A stretch of DNA of 64,000 nt from Merdimmobilis hominis (GCF_016901855.1 NZ_JACJKY010000009.1:1-64000); one strand, 5' to 3'; positions 8,853-18,371 are shown, numbered from the stretch's first letter. Program-made: numbers and translations. The notes: generated from the letters alone by a model not told the origin.

Positions 8853-9989
8853 TTACCAGTCAAACAGTTTCATGCGTTTAATGTCAATCGCGCGCACCGG
8901 ACACATCTCATGACAGCAATAGCACCGGATACACGCGGAGTAGTCGATATTCGCTTTCCGATCGACAATGCGGATCGTCTTGGCAGGACAGCTCTCGGCG
9001 CATTTGCCGCAGCCGACGCAGTCCTTTTTCCGGATCACCGGCTTCGAGGTCAAAAGCTTATCGACCACCGGCAAAAACACCTTCGGAATCTTATCGGAAA
9101 ACGAAATACTCTTCGACTTCGGCATCAAAAAGTCCGCACAGCGGATCAGCGGGTCACCCACAAGGGAGACCTTATCGATCGTTTCACTGCACAATCCGCG
9201 CCGGATTGCATGGGAAACGGTAAACACCTCGTCAGTCGATAATCCCATCAGCGCACACGCCGCCAGATCATGCTCGTACGGCGAACGCGAGGACAGAATC
9301 ATGCCCACTTGCTTCGGCACACCGCCCGACGGGCCGTCGCCCTCCATGCAGACGATCGCGTCGGTGATCACCAGATCAGGACGCACCGTTTCGCACAGAT
9401 CGACGAGCATATTTGAAAAAACGTCCTTTTTCGGAAACCGCCAGTGAAATTCCGGTTTCATCAGTCCCGGAATCGTGCCGAACAGGTTTTTCACCGCGCC
9501 CGACAGCATTGTCATCCCGTGCGTTTTAAGTTTTACCGCGTCGATGATGAAATCCGCTTCTTTGATCGTATGGATGAGCGTAAACCGGTGGACGAGCTCG
9601 TTCTCCTGCCGTTCGCGCTCAAACGAGGTGACATCCTCGTTTAAGACTGCACCCGTATGTTCCGCCGCCTGCTGCATTCCGCACGACGCATAGATGCCGC
9701 GCAGTGCACCCACCGTAAACGGTCCGCCTGGGCTGTCCGCGATTACGACCTCCTTTGCGCCGCATTCCTGCGCGCACCGGACAATCGCCTCAATCACAGC
9801 TGGATGCGTCGTTGTCGCCTCCTCAGGCGTACGCTTCATCACAAGATTCGCCTTTATAAGCACCCGTTTGCCATTTAACACCTGTTTGTCGATATTGTGA
9901 AACGCAAAATGGCGGCGCACATCCGAACACACCCGCTCGATCGTATAGTCAGGCGTATGTGTCACGCCAACTGCCGGAAACTTACTCAC
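8853..9989 (-). CDS. DUF362 family protein with two 4Fe-4S motifs
   Basis: An iron-sulfur protein of unknown role. Residues 1-300 match the DUF362 fold by recognisable stretches (LIKANLV, TTTHPAVIEA, ADSPGG, KLKTHGMTMLSGAVKNLFG), and the C-terminus carries two ferredoxin motifs, CVGCGKCAESCP and CIRCYCCHEMCP, for two 4Fe-4S clusters. The 378-residue protein has no signal peptide. The start is a GTG with AAGGAGG six bases upstream, and the gene overlaps the end of the aminotransferase by eight bases, so the two are co-translated. The function is not known from sequence; an electron-transfer role is inferred only from the clusters. Confidence 0.88.
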   Translation of the reverse strand: MSKFPAVGVTHTPDYTIERVCSDVRRHFAFHNIDKQVLNGKRVLIKANLVMKRTPEEATTTHPAVIEAIVRCAQECGAKEVVIADSPGGPFTVGALRGIYASCGMQQAAEHTGAVLNEDVTSFERERQENELVHRFTLIHTIKEADFIIDAVKLKTHGMTMLSGAVKNLFGTIPGLMKPEFHWRFPKKDVFSNMLVDLCETVRPDLVITDAIVCMEGDGPSGGVPKQVGMILSSRSPYEHDLAACALMGLSTDEVFTVSHAIRRGLCSETIDKVSLVGDPLIRCADFLMPKSKSISFSDKIPKVFLPVVDKLLTSKPVIRKKDCVGCGKCAESCPAKTIRIVDRKANIDYSACIRCYCCHEMCPVRAIDIKRMKLFDW

Positions 9990-11166
9990 CGCGCTCCTCC
10001 TTCAGTTCTTCTAAAAATTCAGCAATCCGCTTCATGGCCTCTTTTAAATGGCGCAGCGAGTATGCATAGGACACGCGGACAAATCCTTCGCCGCTTGCGC
10101 CGAACGCGTTGCCCGGCACAACTGCCACTTTTTTCGAATAGAGAAGCCGCTCGCAGAATTCATCGGAGGAAAGTCCCGTCGAACGAATACACGGGAACGC
10201 ATAAAACGCGCCCTCCGGATTAAAACAGGTAAGCCCCATCTGGTTAAAGCTTGCCACCACATAGCGACGGCGCATATCATATTCTTCCGCCATCGCTTCG
10301 ATATCCTCATCGCACCGTCTGAGCGCTTCGACCGCCGCATACTGGCTCGTTGTCGGCGCACACATGATGGCAAACTGGTGGATTTTCGTCATCTGCTGGA
10401 TGATCGGCTCCGGTCCGCACGCATAGCCTAAGCGCCAGCCGGTCATGGAATACGCTTTCGAAAAGCCGTTGACGACGACTGTGCGCTCCCGCATGCCGGG
10501 AATCGACGCGATCGACACATGACGGCTTCCATACGTAAGCTCTGCGTAAATCTCATCGGACAACACCACGATGTTTGTCTCTCTTAACACCTCGGCAATC
10601 GCTTCCAAGTCCTCTTTGTGCATAACGCCGCCGGTCGGATTGTTCGGATACGGGAATACCAAAAGCTTTGTTCTTTCGGTGATTGCCGCGCGCAGCCGCT
10701 CCGGAGTCAAGCGGAAATGCTCCTCCGCCACCGTTTCAATCGGCACAGGGACGCCGTGCATCATTTCAACGATCGGGCTGTACGCCACGAAGCACGGTTC
10801 CACGATGAGCACCTCGTCGCCCTCTTCAATAAGTGCGCGGATGCAAAGATCGATTGCCTCCGAACCGCCTACTGTGATAACCGTTTCGTCAGTCGGATGA
10901 TATGAAAGGGAAAACCGCCGGTTTAAATAGTTGCAGATTTCTTTTCGCAGTTCGAGCAAACCGGCGTTTGCGGTATAAGACGTGCGTCCGCGCTCGAGCG
11001 TTTCGATTGCAGCGGCACGCACTGCCCACGGTGTTTTAAAATCGGGCTCGCCGACACCCAGCGACACGACCCCTTCCATCGTCTGTGCGATATCAAAAAA
11101 TTTGCGGATGCCTGAAGGCTTTAATGCCTGCACCCGTTTTGAGAGCAAAGATTCATAGTCGATCAA
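9982..11166 (-). CDS. Class I/II pyridoxal-phosphate aminotransferase
   Basis: A fold-type I aminotransferase of 394 residues. It shows YPNNPTGG (substrate/PLP region), LSDEIYAELTYG with the PLP-ring Asp, and the Schiff-base lysine in SKAYSMTGWRLGY near residue 235. It resembles the aspartate/aromatic/MalY-PatA-like branch; the actual amino acid substrate cannot be assigned. The start is a TTG overlapping the stop of the Lrp-type regulator by four bases, with a GAGGGAGGG binding site inside that gene. Placement directly after an Lrp/AsnC regulator suggests amino-acid-responsive control. Confidence 0.9.
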   Translation of the reverse strand: MIDYESLLSKRVQALKPSGIRKFFDIAQTMEGVVSLGVGEPDFKTPWAVRAAAIETLERGRTSYTANAGLLELRKEICNYLNRRFSLSYHPTDETVITVGGSEAIDLCIRALIEEGDEVLIVEPCFVAYSPIVEMMHGVPVPIETVAEEHFRLTPERLRAAITERTKLLVFPYPNNPTGGVMHKEDLEAIAEVLRETNIVVLSDEIYAELTYGSRHVSIASIPGMRERTVVVNGFSKAYSMTGWRLGYACGPEPIIQQMTKIHQFAIMCAPTTSQYAAVEALRRCDEDIEAMAEEYDMRRRYVVASFNQMGLTCFNPEGAFYAFPCIRSTGLSSDEFCERLLYSKKVAVVPGNAFGASGEGFVRVSYAYSLRHLKEAMKRIAEFLEELKEERGE

Positions 11167-11651
11167 AACCAGTTGCCCTCCCTCTCGTCCGTCTGGCCGG
11201 TGTGCAGCACGACGCCTTTTTCTTTATAGCGCGACAAAATGAAATGCGTGGCGGTGGACAGCACCGAATCGAGTGTCGCGAGCCGCTGGGACACGAACAG
11301 CGCAATATCTTTAAACGATTTTGCCGTGATCGTGAGCGCTAAATCATAGCCGCCCGACATCAGGTAGACATCTTCCACCTCGGAATACTGCGCGATTTTT
11401 TCGGCGATCTCGTCAAAGCCTGCGTCGCGTTTCGGTGTGACACGCAGCTCAATAATTGCCGAAACCATATTCGGCATCTCATCCGACAGCCGGTCACGAT
11501 CCACAATGGCTTTATATCCGCGGATGACTCCGTCTTTTTCGAGCCGGTCAATTTCCTCAGCCACCTCTACCGCCGTTTTGCCGGTCATCATGGCGATTTC
11601 TTCGTTTGTATACCGGGCGTTTTCCTCCAAAATACGCAAGACTTTATTCAT
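11163..11651 (-). CDS. Lrp/AsnC family transcriptional regulator
   Basis: A 162-residue feast/famine regulator: an N-terminal winged helix-turn-helix (residues 1-60, with YTNEEIAMMTGKTAVEV and LEKDGVIRGYKAIVD) and a C-terminal effector-binding RAM/ACT-like domain containing VYLMSGGYDLALTI. Of two nearby ATGs, the one at 11651 is chosen because AGGAGG lies eight bases before it. It sits between the PHP phosphatase and the aminotransferase, overlapping the latter. It probably senses an amino acid and may control its own operon; this is inference from position. Confidence 0.9.
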   Translation of the reverse strand: MNKVLRILEENARYTNEEIAMMTGKTAVEVAEEIDRLEKDGVIRGYKAIVDRDRLSDEMPNMVSAIIELRVTPKRDAGFDEIAEKIAQYSEVEDVYLMSGGYDLALTITAKSFKDIALFVSQRLATLDSVLSTATHFILSRYKEKGVVLHTGQTDEREGNWF

Positions 11652-11680
11652 AATCATTTCCTCCTGTCTTTCCGATTCAA

Positions 11681-12484
11681 TTAAAGTGCAGCTACTACCG
11701 GCTGCCGGTTTTTAAAATATGCAGCAGACGAAAAGCCGATTTCTTTTAACAGCGTTTTCGCTTCGTCGAAATATCTGCCCACATCCGCCGCTCGATGCGC
11801 GTCGCTTCCGATGGTGATGAGCGTTCCGCCGCAGTCATGGTACATGGAAAGATACCGTTTATAAAGCGAAAGTTCCTGCCCGCCGCGGGCAAACGTTGCT
11901 GTGTTTAATTCGAGCGCTTTTTCATTTCGAATCAATGTACGGCACACCTGCTCCATCGCGGCGTCAAACCGCTCCGGTGCACAGACAGCACTTCGTTTTG
12001 TGATATCAAAATAGCGGTACGGATAGATCGGATGCGCCAGTGTATCAAACCGGTTCCACTGCGCAAGCGAAAGCAGTTCGTCATAATACTTATAAAGCAG
12101 GGATGCGAGCGCATCATCATCCATATTCTCATAATCAAGAAAATAGAAATCCTCGTACCCGGTCACGGTGTGAATCGAGCCGATCACCATATCATACGAA
12201 TGTGCCGAAAGAAGCAGCTCGGCTTTTTCGATATCCTGAAGCGGCTGTCCGATCTCAATTCCGCGCAAAAGCGAAACCGGCGCGTCTTTTTGACATGCTG
12301 CAATCTCCGCCTGCGCACCCGCGATGCTGTTTTTAAGATCGTGCTCTGCAAAACAGTCGATCTCCGCATGATCAGTCACCGCCAGCACAGAAATACCTGC
12401 CACCGCTGCCGAACGCACCATGCGTTCCACCGGTTCTTCGCCGTCAAACGACCATTTGCTGTGCGTATGCGTATCAATCTTCAA
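11681..12484 (-). CDS. hisJ: PHP-domain histidinol-phosphatase-like protein
   Basis: A 267-residue polymerase-and-histidinol-phosphatase (PHP) metal hydrolase. Metal ligands are visible in DTHTHSKWS at the N-terminus, VTDHAEID, and GSDAHRAADVG near the C-terminus; length fits the HisJ/HisK histidinol-phosphate phosphatase family. The start is taken as the TTG at 12484, because AAGGAGG lies eight bases before it; an upstream ATG would place that binding site inside the coding region. No other histidine biosynthesis genes are present, so a different phosphoester substrate is possible. Confidence 0.78.
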   Translation of the reverse strand: MKIDTHTHSKWSFDGEEPVERMVRSAAVAGISVLAVTDHAEIDCFAEHDLKNSIAGAQAEIAACQKDAPVSLLRGIEIGQPLQDIEKAELLLSAHSYDMVIGSIHTVTGYEDFYFLDYENMDDDALASLLYKYYDELLSLAQWNRFDTLAHPIYPYRYFDITKRSAVCAPERFDAAMEQVCRTLIRNEKALELNTATFARGGQELSLYKRYLSMYHDCGGTLITIGSDAHRAADVGRYFDEAKTLLKEIGFSSAAYFKNRQPVVAAL

Positions 12485-12610
12485 AAAAGACCGCCTCCTT
12501 TTCATGCTTTTTCAATATACTATATCATATCCATGCATAATTTGCACTATTTTTCGGCGTTTTTATAAAAAAAGATTGGCAGCAAACCCGTTTCTCAAAC
12601 AGTGCGGATA

Positions 12611-12619
12611 TGATATAAT
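12611..12619 (+). promoter_or_regulatory. Extended -10 promoter for the ACT/UPF0210 pair
   Basis: TGATATAAT is an extended -10 element (TGn + TATAAT at 12614-12619), with only a weak -35 (TTTCTC) 17 bases upstream. It stands 50 bases before the ACT gene and is the likely start for the two-gene unit. Confidence 0.55.
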
Positions 12620-12669
12620 GAAGATAATTCTGCTGACAATCATTCAGCAAATAAACAGGAGGATTTTTT

Positions 12670-12939
12670 ATGCGTGCAGTTATCACCGTCATCGGAAAGG
12701 ATACCGTGGGTATCCTTGCAAAAGTAAGCGCAATCTGTGCCGAGTACAACGCAAACATCATCGACGTGACACAGACCGTCATGCAGGACTTGTTTGCCAT
12801 GATTATGCTTGCGCAGATCGATAAAATGAAAACCGATTTCACCGCTTTCTCGCAGAAGATGGAAGAGCTCGGAAAAGAGCAAAACCTTTCAATCCGCGTG
12901 ATGCATGAGGATCTGTTCCAGTCCATGCACAAGATCTGA
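12670..12939 (+). CDS. Small ACT-domain protein (UPF0237 type)
   Basis: An 89-residue stand-alone ACT domain. The characteristic start [22 protein letters not shown] and [12 protein letters not shown] match the UPF0237 group, related to the GcvR-type ACT domains. ACT domains bind amino acids or other small ligands; nothing in the sequence names the ligand. CAGGAGG precedes the ATG. It is followed after 37 bases by the UPF0210 gene, an arrangement that recurs in many Firmicutes, so the two probably function together. Confidence 0.9.
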   Translation: MRAVITVIGKDTVGILAKVSAICAEYNANIIDVTQTVMQDLFAMIMLAQIDKMKTDFTAFSQKMEELGKEQNLSIRVMHEDLFQSMHKI

Positions 12940-12976
12940 GTGTTCGCACAAACTGAAAGGAGGCCTTTTTGAAACG

Positions 12977-14332
12977 ATGATCAATGTAAATGATATTTTG
13001 GAAACGATCCGGATGATTCAGGACGAAAACCTTGATATCCGTACAATCACCATGGGCATTTCGCTCTTGGATTGCATCGATGCCGATATCGACAAAGCGT
13101 GCGCAAAGGTGTATGAGAAAATCACCCGCTGTGCCAAAAACCTTGTCAAAGTCGGCGAGGATATCGAACGTGAATACGGCATCCCGATCATCAACAAACG
13201 CATTTCCGTCACCCCGATTGCGATTGTCAGCGCGGCATGCAACCAAAGCCCTGTCCCGTTTGCAAAAACACTCGACAAAGCGGCTGAGGCAGTCGGCGTC
13301 AACTTAATCGGCGGCTATTCGGCGCTCGTACAAAAAGGATTCAGTGACGGCGACGAAGCACTCATCCGTTCGATTCCGGAAGCACTCGCCTGCACCACGC
13401 GCGTCTGCTCATCTGTCAACATCGGCAGCACAAAAACAGGCATTAACCTGGACGCCTGCAAGCTGATGGGTCAAGTGGTACGTGAAGCGGCAGAACGCAC
13501 CGTCGATCAAAAATGTTTCGGCGCTGCAAAGCTTGTGGTCTTCTGCAACGCACCGGAGGATAACCCGTTCATGGCGGGCGCATTCCACGGTGTCGGCGAG
13601 CCGGACTGCATCATCAACGTCGGTGTTTCCGGCCCGGGTGTTGTCCGTGCGGCTGTCGCAAAATATCCGGACGCAAGCATCAGTGAAATTGCCGATGTCA
13701 TCAAAAAGACAGCGTTTAAGATCACCCGTATGGGTCAGCTGGTCGGAACTGTCGCATCTGAGCGTCTGGGCGTTCCGTTCGGCATCGTCGATCTGTCGCT
13801 CGCACCAACACCGGCAGTCGGTGACTCCGTTGCTCATATTTTGGAGGAAATCGGTCTCGAAAAATGCGGCACACACGGTACCACTGCAACGCTTGCAATG
13901 TTAAACGACGCAGTCAAAAAAGGCGGTGTTATGGCATCGTCGCGCATCGGCGGTCTGTCCGGCGCATTCATTCCTGTATCTGAAGATGCCGGCATGATCG
14001 ACGCGGCAAAATCCGGTTCGCTGTGCATTGAAAAACTCGAAGCAATGACAGCAGTCTGCTCGGTCGGTCTTGATATGATCTGTGTGCCGGGCGACACCCC
14101 TGCCGATACAATCGCTGCAATCATCGCAGACGAGGCTGCAATCGGCATGGTGAACTTCAAAACAACGGCAGTCCGAATCATTCCGGCAATCGGATGCGAT
14201 GTAGGCGATGAGCTTTCGTTCGGCGGACTGTTCGGCAGCGGCCCTGTCATGAAACTCAACACCTTTGGCTCTTCGAAGTTTATAAACCGCGGCGGACAGA
14301 TCCCTGCACCGCTGCAAAGCCTTAAAAACTAA
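12977..14332 (+). CDS. UPF0210 (DUF711) family protein
   Basis: A 451-residue cytoplasmic protein of the UPF0210/DUF711 family, whose members fold like the glycyl-radical PFL-type barrel but have no settled function. Recognisable segments are [25 protein letters not shown] at the start, [35 protein letters not shown] and [19 protein letters not shown] see no C-terminal glycyl-radical motif, so it should not be read as a pyruvate formate-lyase. The ATG at 12977 follows AAAGGAGG by 13 bases, rather far but the only sensible start. It is downstream partner of the small ACT protein. Confidence 0.88.
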   Translation: MINVNDILETIRMIQDENLDIRTITMGISLLDCIDADIDKACAKVYEKITRCAKNLVKVGEDIEREYGIPIINKRISVTPIAIVSAACNQSPVPFAKTLDKAAEAVGVNLIGGYSALVQKGFSDGDEALIRSIPEALACTTRVCSSVNIGSTKTGINLDACKLMGQVVREAAERTVDQKCFGAAKLVVFCNAPEDNPFMAGAFHGVGEPDCIINVGVSGPGVVRAAVAKYPDASISEIADVIKKTAFKITRMGQLVGTVASERLGVPFGIVDLSLAPTPAVGDSVAHILEEIGLEKCGTHGTTATLAMLNDAVKKGGVMASSRIGGLSGAFIPVSEDAGMIDAAKSGSLCIEKLEAMTAVCSVGLDMICVPGDTPADTIAAIIADEAAIGMVNFKTTAVRIIPAIGCDVGDELSFGGLFGSGPVMKLNTFGSSKFINRGGQIPAPLQSLKN

Positions 14333-14361
14333 TTTGTGAATAAGTTTATATATTTAAACTT

Positions 14362-14389
14362 TTGTTTGAAATGTTCATATAATTAGAAT
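14362..14389 (+). promoter_or_regulatory. Likely promoter of the V-ATPase operon
   Basis: TTGTTT (14362-14367), a 16-base spacer and TAGAAT (14384-14389) form a fair vegetative promoter about 115 bases before the first ATPase gene. A second -10-like TATAAT overlaps at 14378-14383. The AT-rich inverted repeat just upstream (14342-14361) may be a weak terminator for the UPF0210 gene. Confidence 0.45.
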
Positions 14390-14506
14390 ATGATTAAGAA
14401 AACGGTGGCGTGTTCATATTCTATATATGTACACATCATCGTTTTTTGCCGTAAAAATGAAGTTTTCGGCAAATTATCTTACCTTTTTAAAAAGGAGGGA
14501 GTTTTT

Positions 14507-14815
14507 TTGGCAACCATTATTGAACAGATTATCGCCATTGATTCCGACGCACAAAAACGTTTGGACGAAGCGGCTTCCTACAAAGACGTATGTGAGCGTG
14601 AAATTGAACAAACGACGCGTGCACTGACTGAGCAAAAACGTAAAGTGATTGACGAAACATTGGAAAAAACGCAGCAGGAAGAGTCGAAAAAGGCACAGCA
14701 GACACAGCATGAGATTCTGCGCCGTCATGACGAAGCCGTTTCGGACCTTGTCAAACGGTATGAATCTCAAAAAGATGCTGTCATCGAAGACTTGTTTCAG
14801 CGCGTAATCCAATGA
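14507..14815 (+). CDS. V-type ATPase peripheral-stalk subunit (G/H-like)
   Basis: A 102-residue, highly charged, almost entirely helical protein (long Lys/Glu/Gln heptad-like stretch, residues 15-95), as expected for the small peripheral-stalk subunit that pairs with subunit E. No membrane segment. The TTG at 14507 is chosen as start because AAAGGAGG lies 8-10 bases before it; an ATG 39 codons upstream would add an unrelated hydrophobic leader and would lie far from a binding site. First gene of the ATPase operon, 16 bases before subunit C. Confidence 0.78.
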   Translation: MATIIEQIIAIDSDAQKRLDEAASYKDVCEREIEQTTRALTEQKRKVIDETLEKTQQEESKKAQQTQHEILRRHDEAVSDLVKRYESQKDAVIEDLFQRVIQ

Positions 14816-14831
14816 AGAGGAGATTTTTCCT

Positions 14832-15881
14832 ATGCTCAATTCTCTTTCCGGAAATGTAATTGCAGCAAAAGCACGTGCAATTTACGGAAAACGGCTGACC
14901 CTTTCAAACTACAAGGAACTGCTTAGACAGCGATCTGTGGCGGAAGTGGCAGCGTACTTAAAAAACAACACCGCGTATCAATCGGAATTTTCGGGGATCA
15001 ACGAAACACAGATTCACCGCGGTCAGCTTGAGATTTTGCTTCATCGCGCGCGGCTTAATTGTTATCTGCGGCTTTGCCGGTATGATTTTTCGGGAAAAAA
15101 CAGTTTTTACCGATATGCCGTGGCGGATGCGGAAATCAGCGTGATTCTCTCTGCGATTATGATGTTAAACGCAAATAAGCAGGAACTGTTGCTGTTTTCT
15201 CTGCCTGCTTATTTGAAAGATCATGCATCCTTTGACTTTTTGTCGCTTTCAAAAATCCGTTCCTTTTCGGACATGCTTGACATCTTGTCGAATACCCCTT
15301 ATGCCAAGGTGTTAAAACGTCACGATGCCAAAAACGGAGAGATCGATCTGATGCGCTGTGAGCACGATTTAAAAACGTATTATTACGCACACATGCTCTC
15401 TCTGGTCAAAGAACAATACCGCGGCAAAACAAGAAAACAGCTCACCGATCTCATTTTATCGGAAATCGAACTTGCAAATATTTCGCTGATTTATCGTTTG
15501 AAGGTCTATTTCCGCAAAACACCGCAGGAAATTTGCAATTTGATTCTTCCGTTTTCGTATAAGCTCTCCAAACGCCGCATGAACGTGCTGTTAGAAGCAC
15601 CTTCCGGCGATGCGTTTTTGACGCTGCTTTCGCAAAACGGATATCCCTCTGCCCAGACAGCTTCTTCATTCTCTTATATTGAAGAATATACAAAAAACCT
15701 GCTGTTTACTCAAAGCAGACGATTGATTCGTTTTCCTGCAGGCGCGCCGGTTGCGTTTTACGCACTGATGACGCACTTGCGTATCGAGCTTGACAACATC
15801 ACAACGATTATCGAAGGCATTCGTTATCAGAACAATCCTGAGGAAATCGAAAAGATGCTTCTGCTCGAACAGTCTCAATAG
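14832..15881 (+). CDS. ntpC: V-type ATPase subunit C (d-type)
   Basis: A 349-residue homologue of NtpC/AtpC, the funnel-shaped subunit that joins the central rotor to the membrane c-ring. Family features include the N-terminal AKARAIYGKRLT with YKELLRQRSVAEVAAYL, and three helical repeats with MLDILSNTPYAKVL. GAGGAG precedes the ATG. It lies second in the operon, directly before subunit I. Confidence 0.9.
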   Translation: MLNSLSGNVIAAKARAIYGKRLTLSNYKELLRQRSVAEVAAYLKNNTAYQSEFSGINETQIHRGQLEILLHRARLNCYLRLCRYDFSGKNSFYRYAVADAEISVILSAIMMLNANKQELLLFSLPAYLKDHASFDFLSLSKIRSFSDMLDILSNTPYAKVLKRHDAKNGEIDLMRCEHDLKTYYYAHMLSLVKEQYRGKTRKQLTDLILSEIELANISLIYRLKVYFRKTPQEICNLILPFSYKLSKRRMNVLLEAPSGDAFLTLLSQNGYPSAQTASSFSYIEEYTKNLLFTQSRRLIRFPAGAPVAFYALMTHLRIELDNITTIIEGIRYQNNPEEIEKMLLLEQSQ

Positions 15882-15910
15882 AATTATGAAATCAAAGGTG
15901 GTGTTAACAC

Positions 15911-17854
15911 GTGGCAATCGAAAAGATGTCTCTCATCAACCTGATTGGAAACATGGATGATCTGGATCAAACGCTGCTTGTCTGTCTGCGTTCGGGCTAT
16001 TTCCACCCGGAAATAGCGATCCACACCACAGAGCCTTCGCACGGATTTAAAATCTTAGAAGGCGAAAATCTGTGGACACCGGTGCTTTCTTCGCTCCGGC
16101 ATTTAGCTTCCGATCTGGAAATCGATTTGCACGAAACCGATTTTGATCCTGACCGGTTCAGCCTCGAGACCGTCACGTCATTTGTGGAAGGTCTTGAAGG
16201 TCAGTCAACCGAACTGGCGGAACAAAAAAGGTCGATCAAGGAAAATATTCTCCAGCATGAACAGGCGCTCATTCAGTTAAAGCACCTCGAGGGCCTGAAC
16301 ACAAGCTTCGATGATATTTTTGCCTGCCGATATGTAAAATCTCGGTTTGGACGTCTTCCAAAAGACAGCTTTGCGAAGCTTTCTTATTATGACGACCGCA
16401 AATTTTTCTTCTTCCCGTTTGACCATGATACGGAATATTACTGGGGTGTTTATTTTGCACCGGCAACAAAAGCCGGTTCAATTGATGATATTTTCGCTTC
16501 TCTCTACTTTGAGCGAATTTACATCCCGGATTACGCACATGGCACACCGGAACAGGCATACAAAAACCTGACCGATGTCATCGAATCGGAGAAGAAAAAA
16601 CTCGCCGAAGTACAAGACCAGATTGATGCACTTAAAAAGAAATCAGAAAATGAATTCTTGGCACATTACTGTGCGGCAGCATTCTGGCACAAAGTGTACG
16701 ATATGCGCAAATATGTCGCGGTATTAAACAACCGATTCTATGTTGTGGGATTTGTCCCTGCGGCACAGTGCGAATCGTTCCGCAAGGAAATGGACGTAAT
16801 CGAAAGTGTTTCGTTTGTCGCAAAACCGCATGACGCAGATCCTTCGGTTCCGGCACCGGTGAAGCTTAAGAACAACCGGTTCACCAAACCGTTTGAAATG
16901 TTTGTCAACATGTACAGCCTTCCGTCTTATAAGGACATCGACCCGACCTCGCTGGTTGCAATCACTTACACGCTTCTGTTCGGCATCATGTTCGGTGATT
17001 TGGGACAAGGCTTACTGCTTTCGCTTGCCGGCCTCATTTTCTACAAGTGGAAGAAGATGAATCTTGGCAGAATCATGATCCGCATCGGCTTTTCGAGTGC
17101 ATTCTTCGGTCTTGTATACGGTTCGGTATTCGGCTATGAACACTTGCTTGATCCGATGTACAAAGCGTTGTTCGGTTTACATGAAAAACCGGTCGAAGTA
17201 TTCAACACGAACACAACAAATATGCTTTTGATGCTCGCGATCTTCATCGGTGTCACCCTCATTGCGGTGTCCATCTGCATCAACATTTATCTTGGATTCC
17301 GCGATAAAGATTACGAACGCGCTGTGTTCGGCCACAACGGCATCGCAGGACTTGTGTTCTATTTAGGCGCCGTGTTTGCAGTAAGCGACATGATGCTCTT
17401 AAACACCGGTATCGTCGGACTGCCGTACATTCTTGTGGTACTTGTCCTGCCGCTTCTGCTCATCTTCTTCAAACATGCAATCACCGCTGTGCTGTTCCAC
17501 AAAGGAAAACCGTTCCCGAACGGCGTCGGCGAATTCATCATCGAAAACTTCTTCGAACTGTTTGAGTATGTACTGAGCTATCTGTCAAACTCGATGTCGT
17601 TTTTGCGTGTCGGCGGCTTTATCTTGAGCCACGCAGGCATGATGGCAGTCGTTATGTCGCTGGCCGAGATGGTCGGCGCAGGCGCAAGCCCGGTCGTTGT
17701 TGTGATCGGCAACCTGTTTGTCATGTGCCTTGAGGGCCTGATCGTCGGCATCCAGGTGCTGCGTCTTGAATTTTACGAAATCTTCAGCCGTAACTTTGAA
17801 GGCAACGGCAAACCGTATGAACCGGCAGTGGTCGATTACACGCAGAACGCGTAA
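15911..17854 (+). CDS. ntpI: V-type ATPase membrane subunit I (a-type)
   Basis: The 647-residue stator membrane subunit that carries the ion half-channels against the c-ring. Residues 1 to about 335 form the soluble stalk-binding arm with coiled coils (around 85-125 and 215-250). The rest has about seven or eight membrane helices starting near FGIMFGDLGQGLLL. The conserved arginine region is visible in the last helices, LRLEFYEIFSRNFEGNGKPYEP. The start is a GTG with AAGGTGG ten bases upstream. Confidence 0.93.
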   Translation: MAIEKMSLINLIGNMDDLDQTLLVCLRSGYFHPEIAIHTTEPSHGFKILEGENLWTPVLSSLRHLASDLEIDLHETDFDPDRFSLETVTSFVEGLEGQSTELAEQKRSIKENILQHEQALIQLKHLEGLNTSFDDIFACRYVKSRFGRLPKDSFAKLSYYDDRKFFFFPFDHDTEYYWGVYFAPATKAGSIDDIFASLYFERIYIPDYAHGTPEQAYKNLTDVIESEKKKLAEVQDQIDALKKKSENEFLAHYCAAAFWHKVYDMRKYVAVLNNRFYVVGFVPAAQCESFRKEMDVIESVSFVAKPHDADPSVPAPVKLKNNRFTKPFEMFVNMYSLPSYKDIDPTSLVAITYTLLFGIMFGDLGQGLLLSLAGLIFYKWKKMNLGRIMIRIGFSSAFFGLVYGSVFGYEHLLDPMYKALFGLHEKPVEVFNTNTTNMLLMLAIFIGVTLIAVSICINIYLGFRDKDYERAVFGHNGIAGLVFYLGAVFAVSDMMLLNTGIVGLPYILVVLVLPLLLIFFKHAITAVLFHKGKPFPNGVGEFIIENFFELFEYVLSYLSNSMSFLRVGGFILSHAGMMAVVMSLAEMVGAGASPVVVVIGNLFVMCLEGLIVGIQVLRLEFYEIFSRNFEGNGKPYEPAVVDYTQNA

Positions 17855-17907
17855 TCCCCTGCTGTTCAATATATGATTTTTTTGAAATAACTTTTGGAGG
17901 TATTATT

Positions 17908-18336
17908 ATGAATCTCGCATTTTTATTGCTCGCACCGCTCGCTGCAATCGTTCTTCTCGCTGCTCCGCTCGTTCCGGTTTACCGCGGCGTTACCACCGGC
18001 AAAAAAGCAAAACGTTCCGTTATCGCAAACCTCTGCGCTTTTGCAGGTGTCTGTGTGTTGGCATTCGTTCTGCCGATCGGCAACCTGGTTTCTGCTGAGA
18101 CCGCAGCCGCTGTTTCCGGCGCTGCTGCAGGCATGGGCTACATCGCTGCTGCACTCGTAACCGGTCTTTCCTGTTTGGGCGCTGGTATCGCAGTTGCTGC
18201 TGCTGCACCGGCTGCAATCGGCGCTGTCAGCGAAGATCCGAAATCGTTCGGTAAAGCAATGATCTTCGTCGTGCTCGGTGAAGGTGTTGCAATCTACGGC
18301 TTGCTCATCTCCATCCTCATCCTCAACAGACTGTAA
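17908..18336 (+). CDS. ntpK: V-type ATPase proteolipid subunit K (c-ring)
   Basis: A 142-residue, alanine-rich membrane protein that forms the rotor ring. It has four predicted helices (about 2-24, 37-60, 76-103, 117-141), but only the second hairpin carries the canonical pattern, with the ion-binding glutamate in VLGEGVAIYG. GGAGG precedes the ATG. The glutamine and the hydroxyl residue beside the glutamate that characterise many sodium-binding K subunits are not evident, so proton coupling is slightly favoured; this is tentative. Confidence 0.9.
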   Translation: MNLAFLLLAPLAAIVLLAAPLVPVYRGVTTGKKAKRSVIANLCAFAGVCVLAFVLPIGNLVSAETAAAVSGAAAGMGYIAAALVTGLSCLGAGIAVAAAAPAAIGAVSEDPKSFGKAMIFVVLGEGVAIYGLLISILILNRL

Positions 18337-18371
18337 TTTTTAAACGCATAAAGAGAAAGGACGATCCGTTC

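Noticed and set aside
12977-14332. Reading the UPF0210 gene as pyruvate formate-lyase
   Set aside because: No glycyl-radical motif near the C-terminus and no activating enzyme gene beside it.
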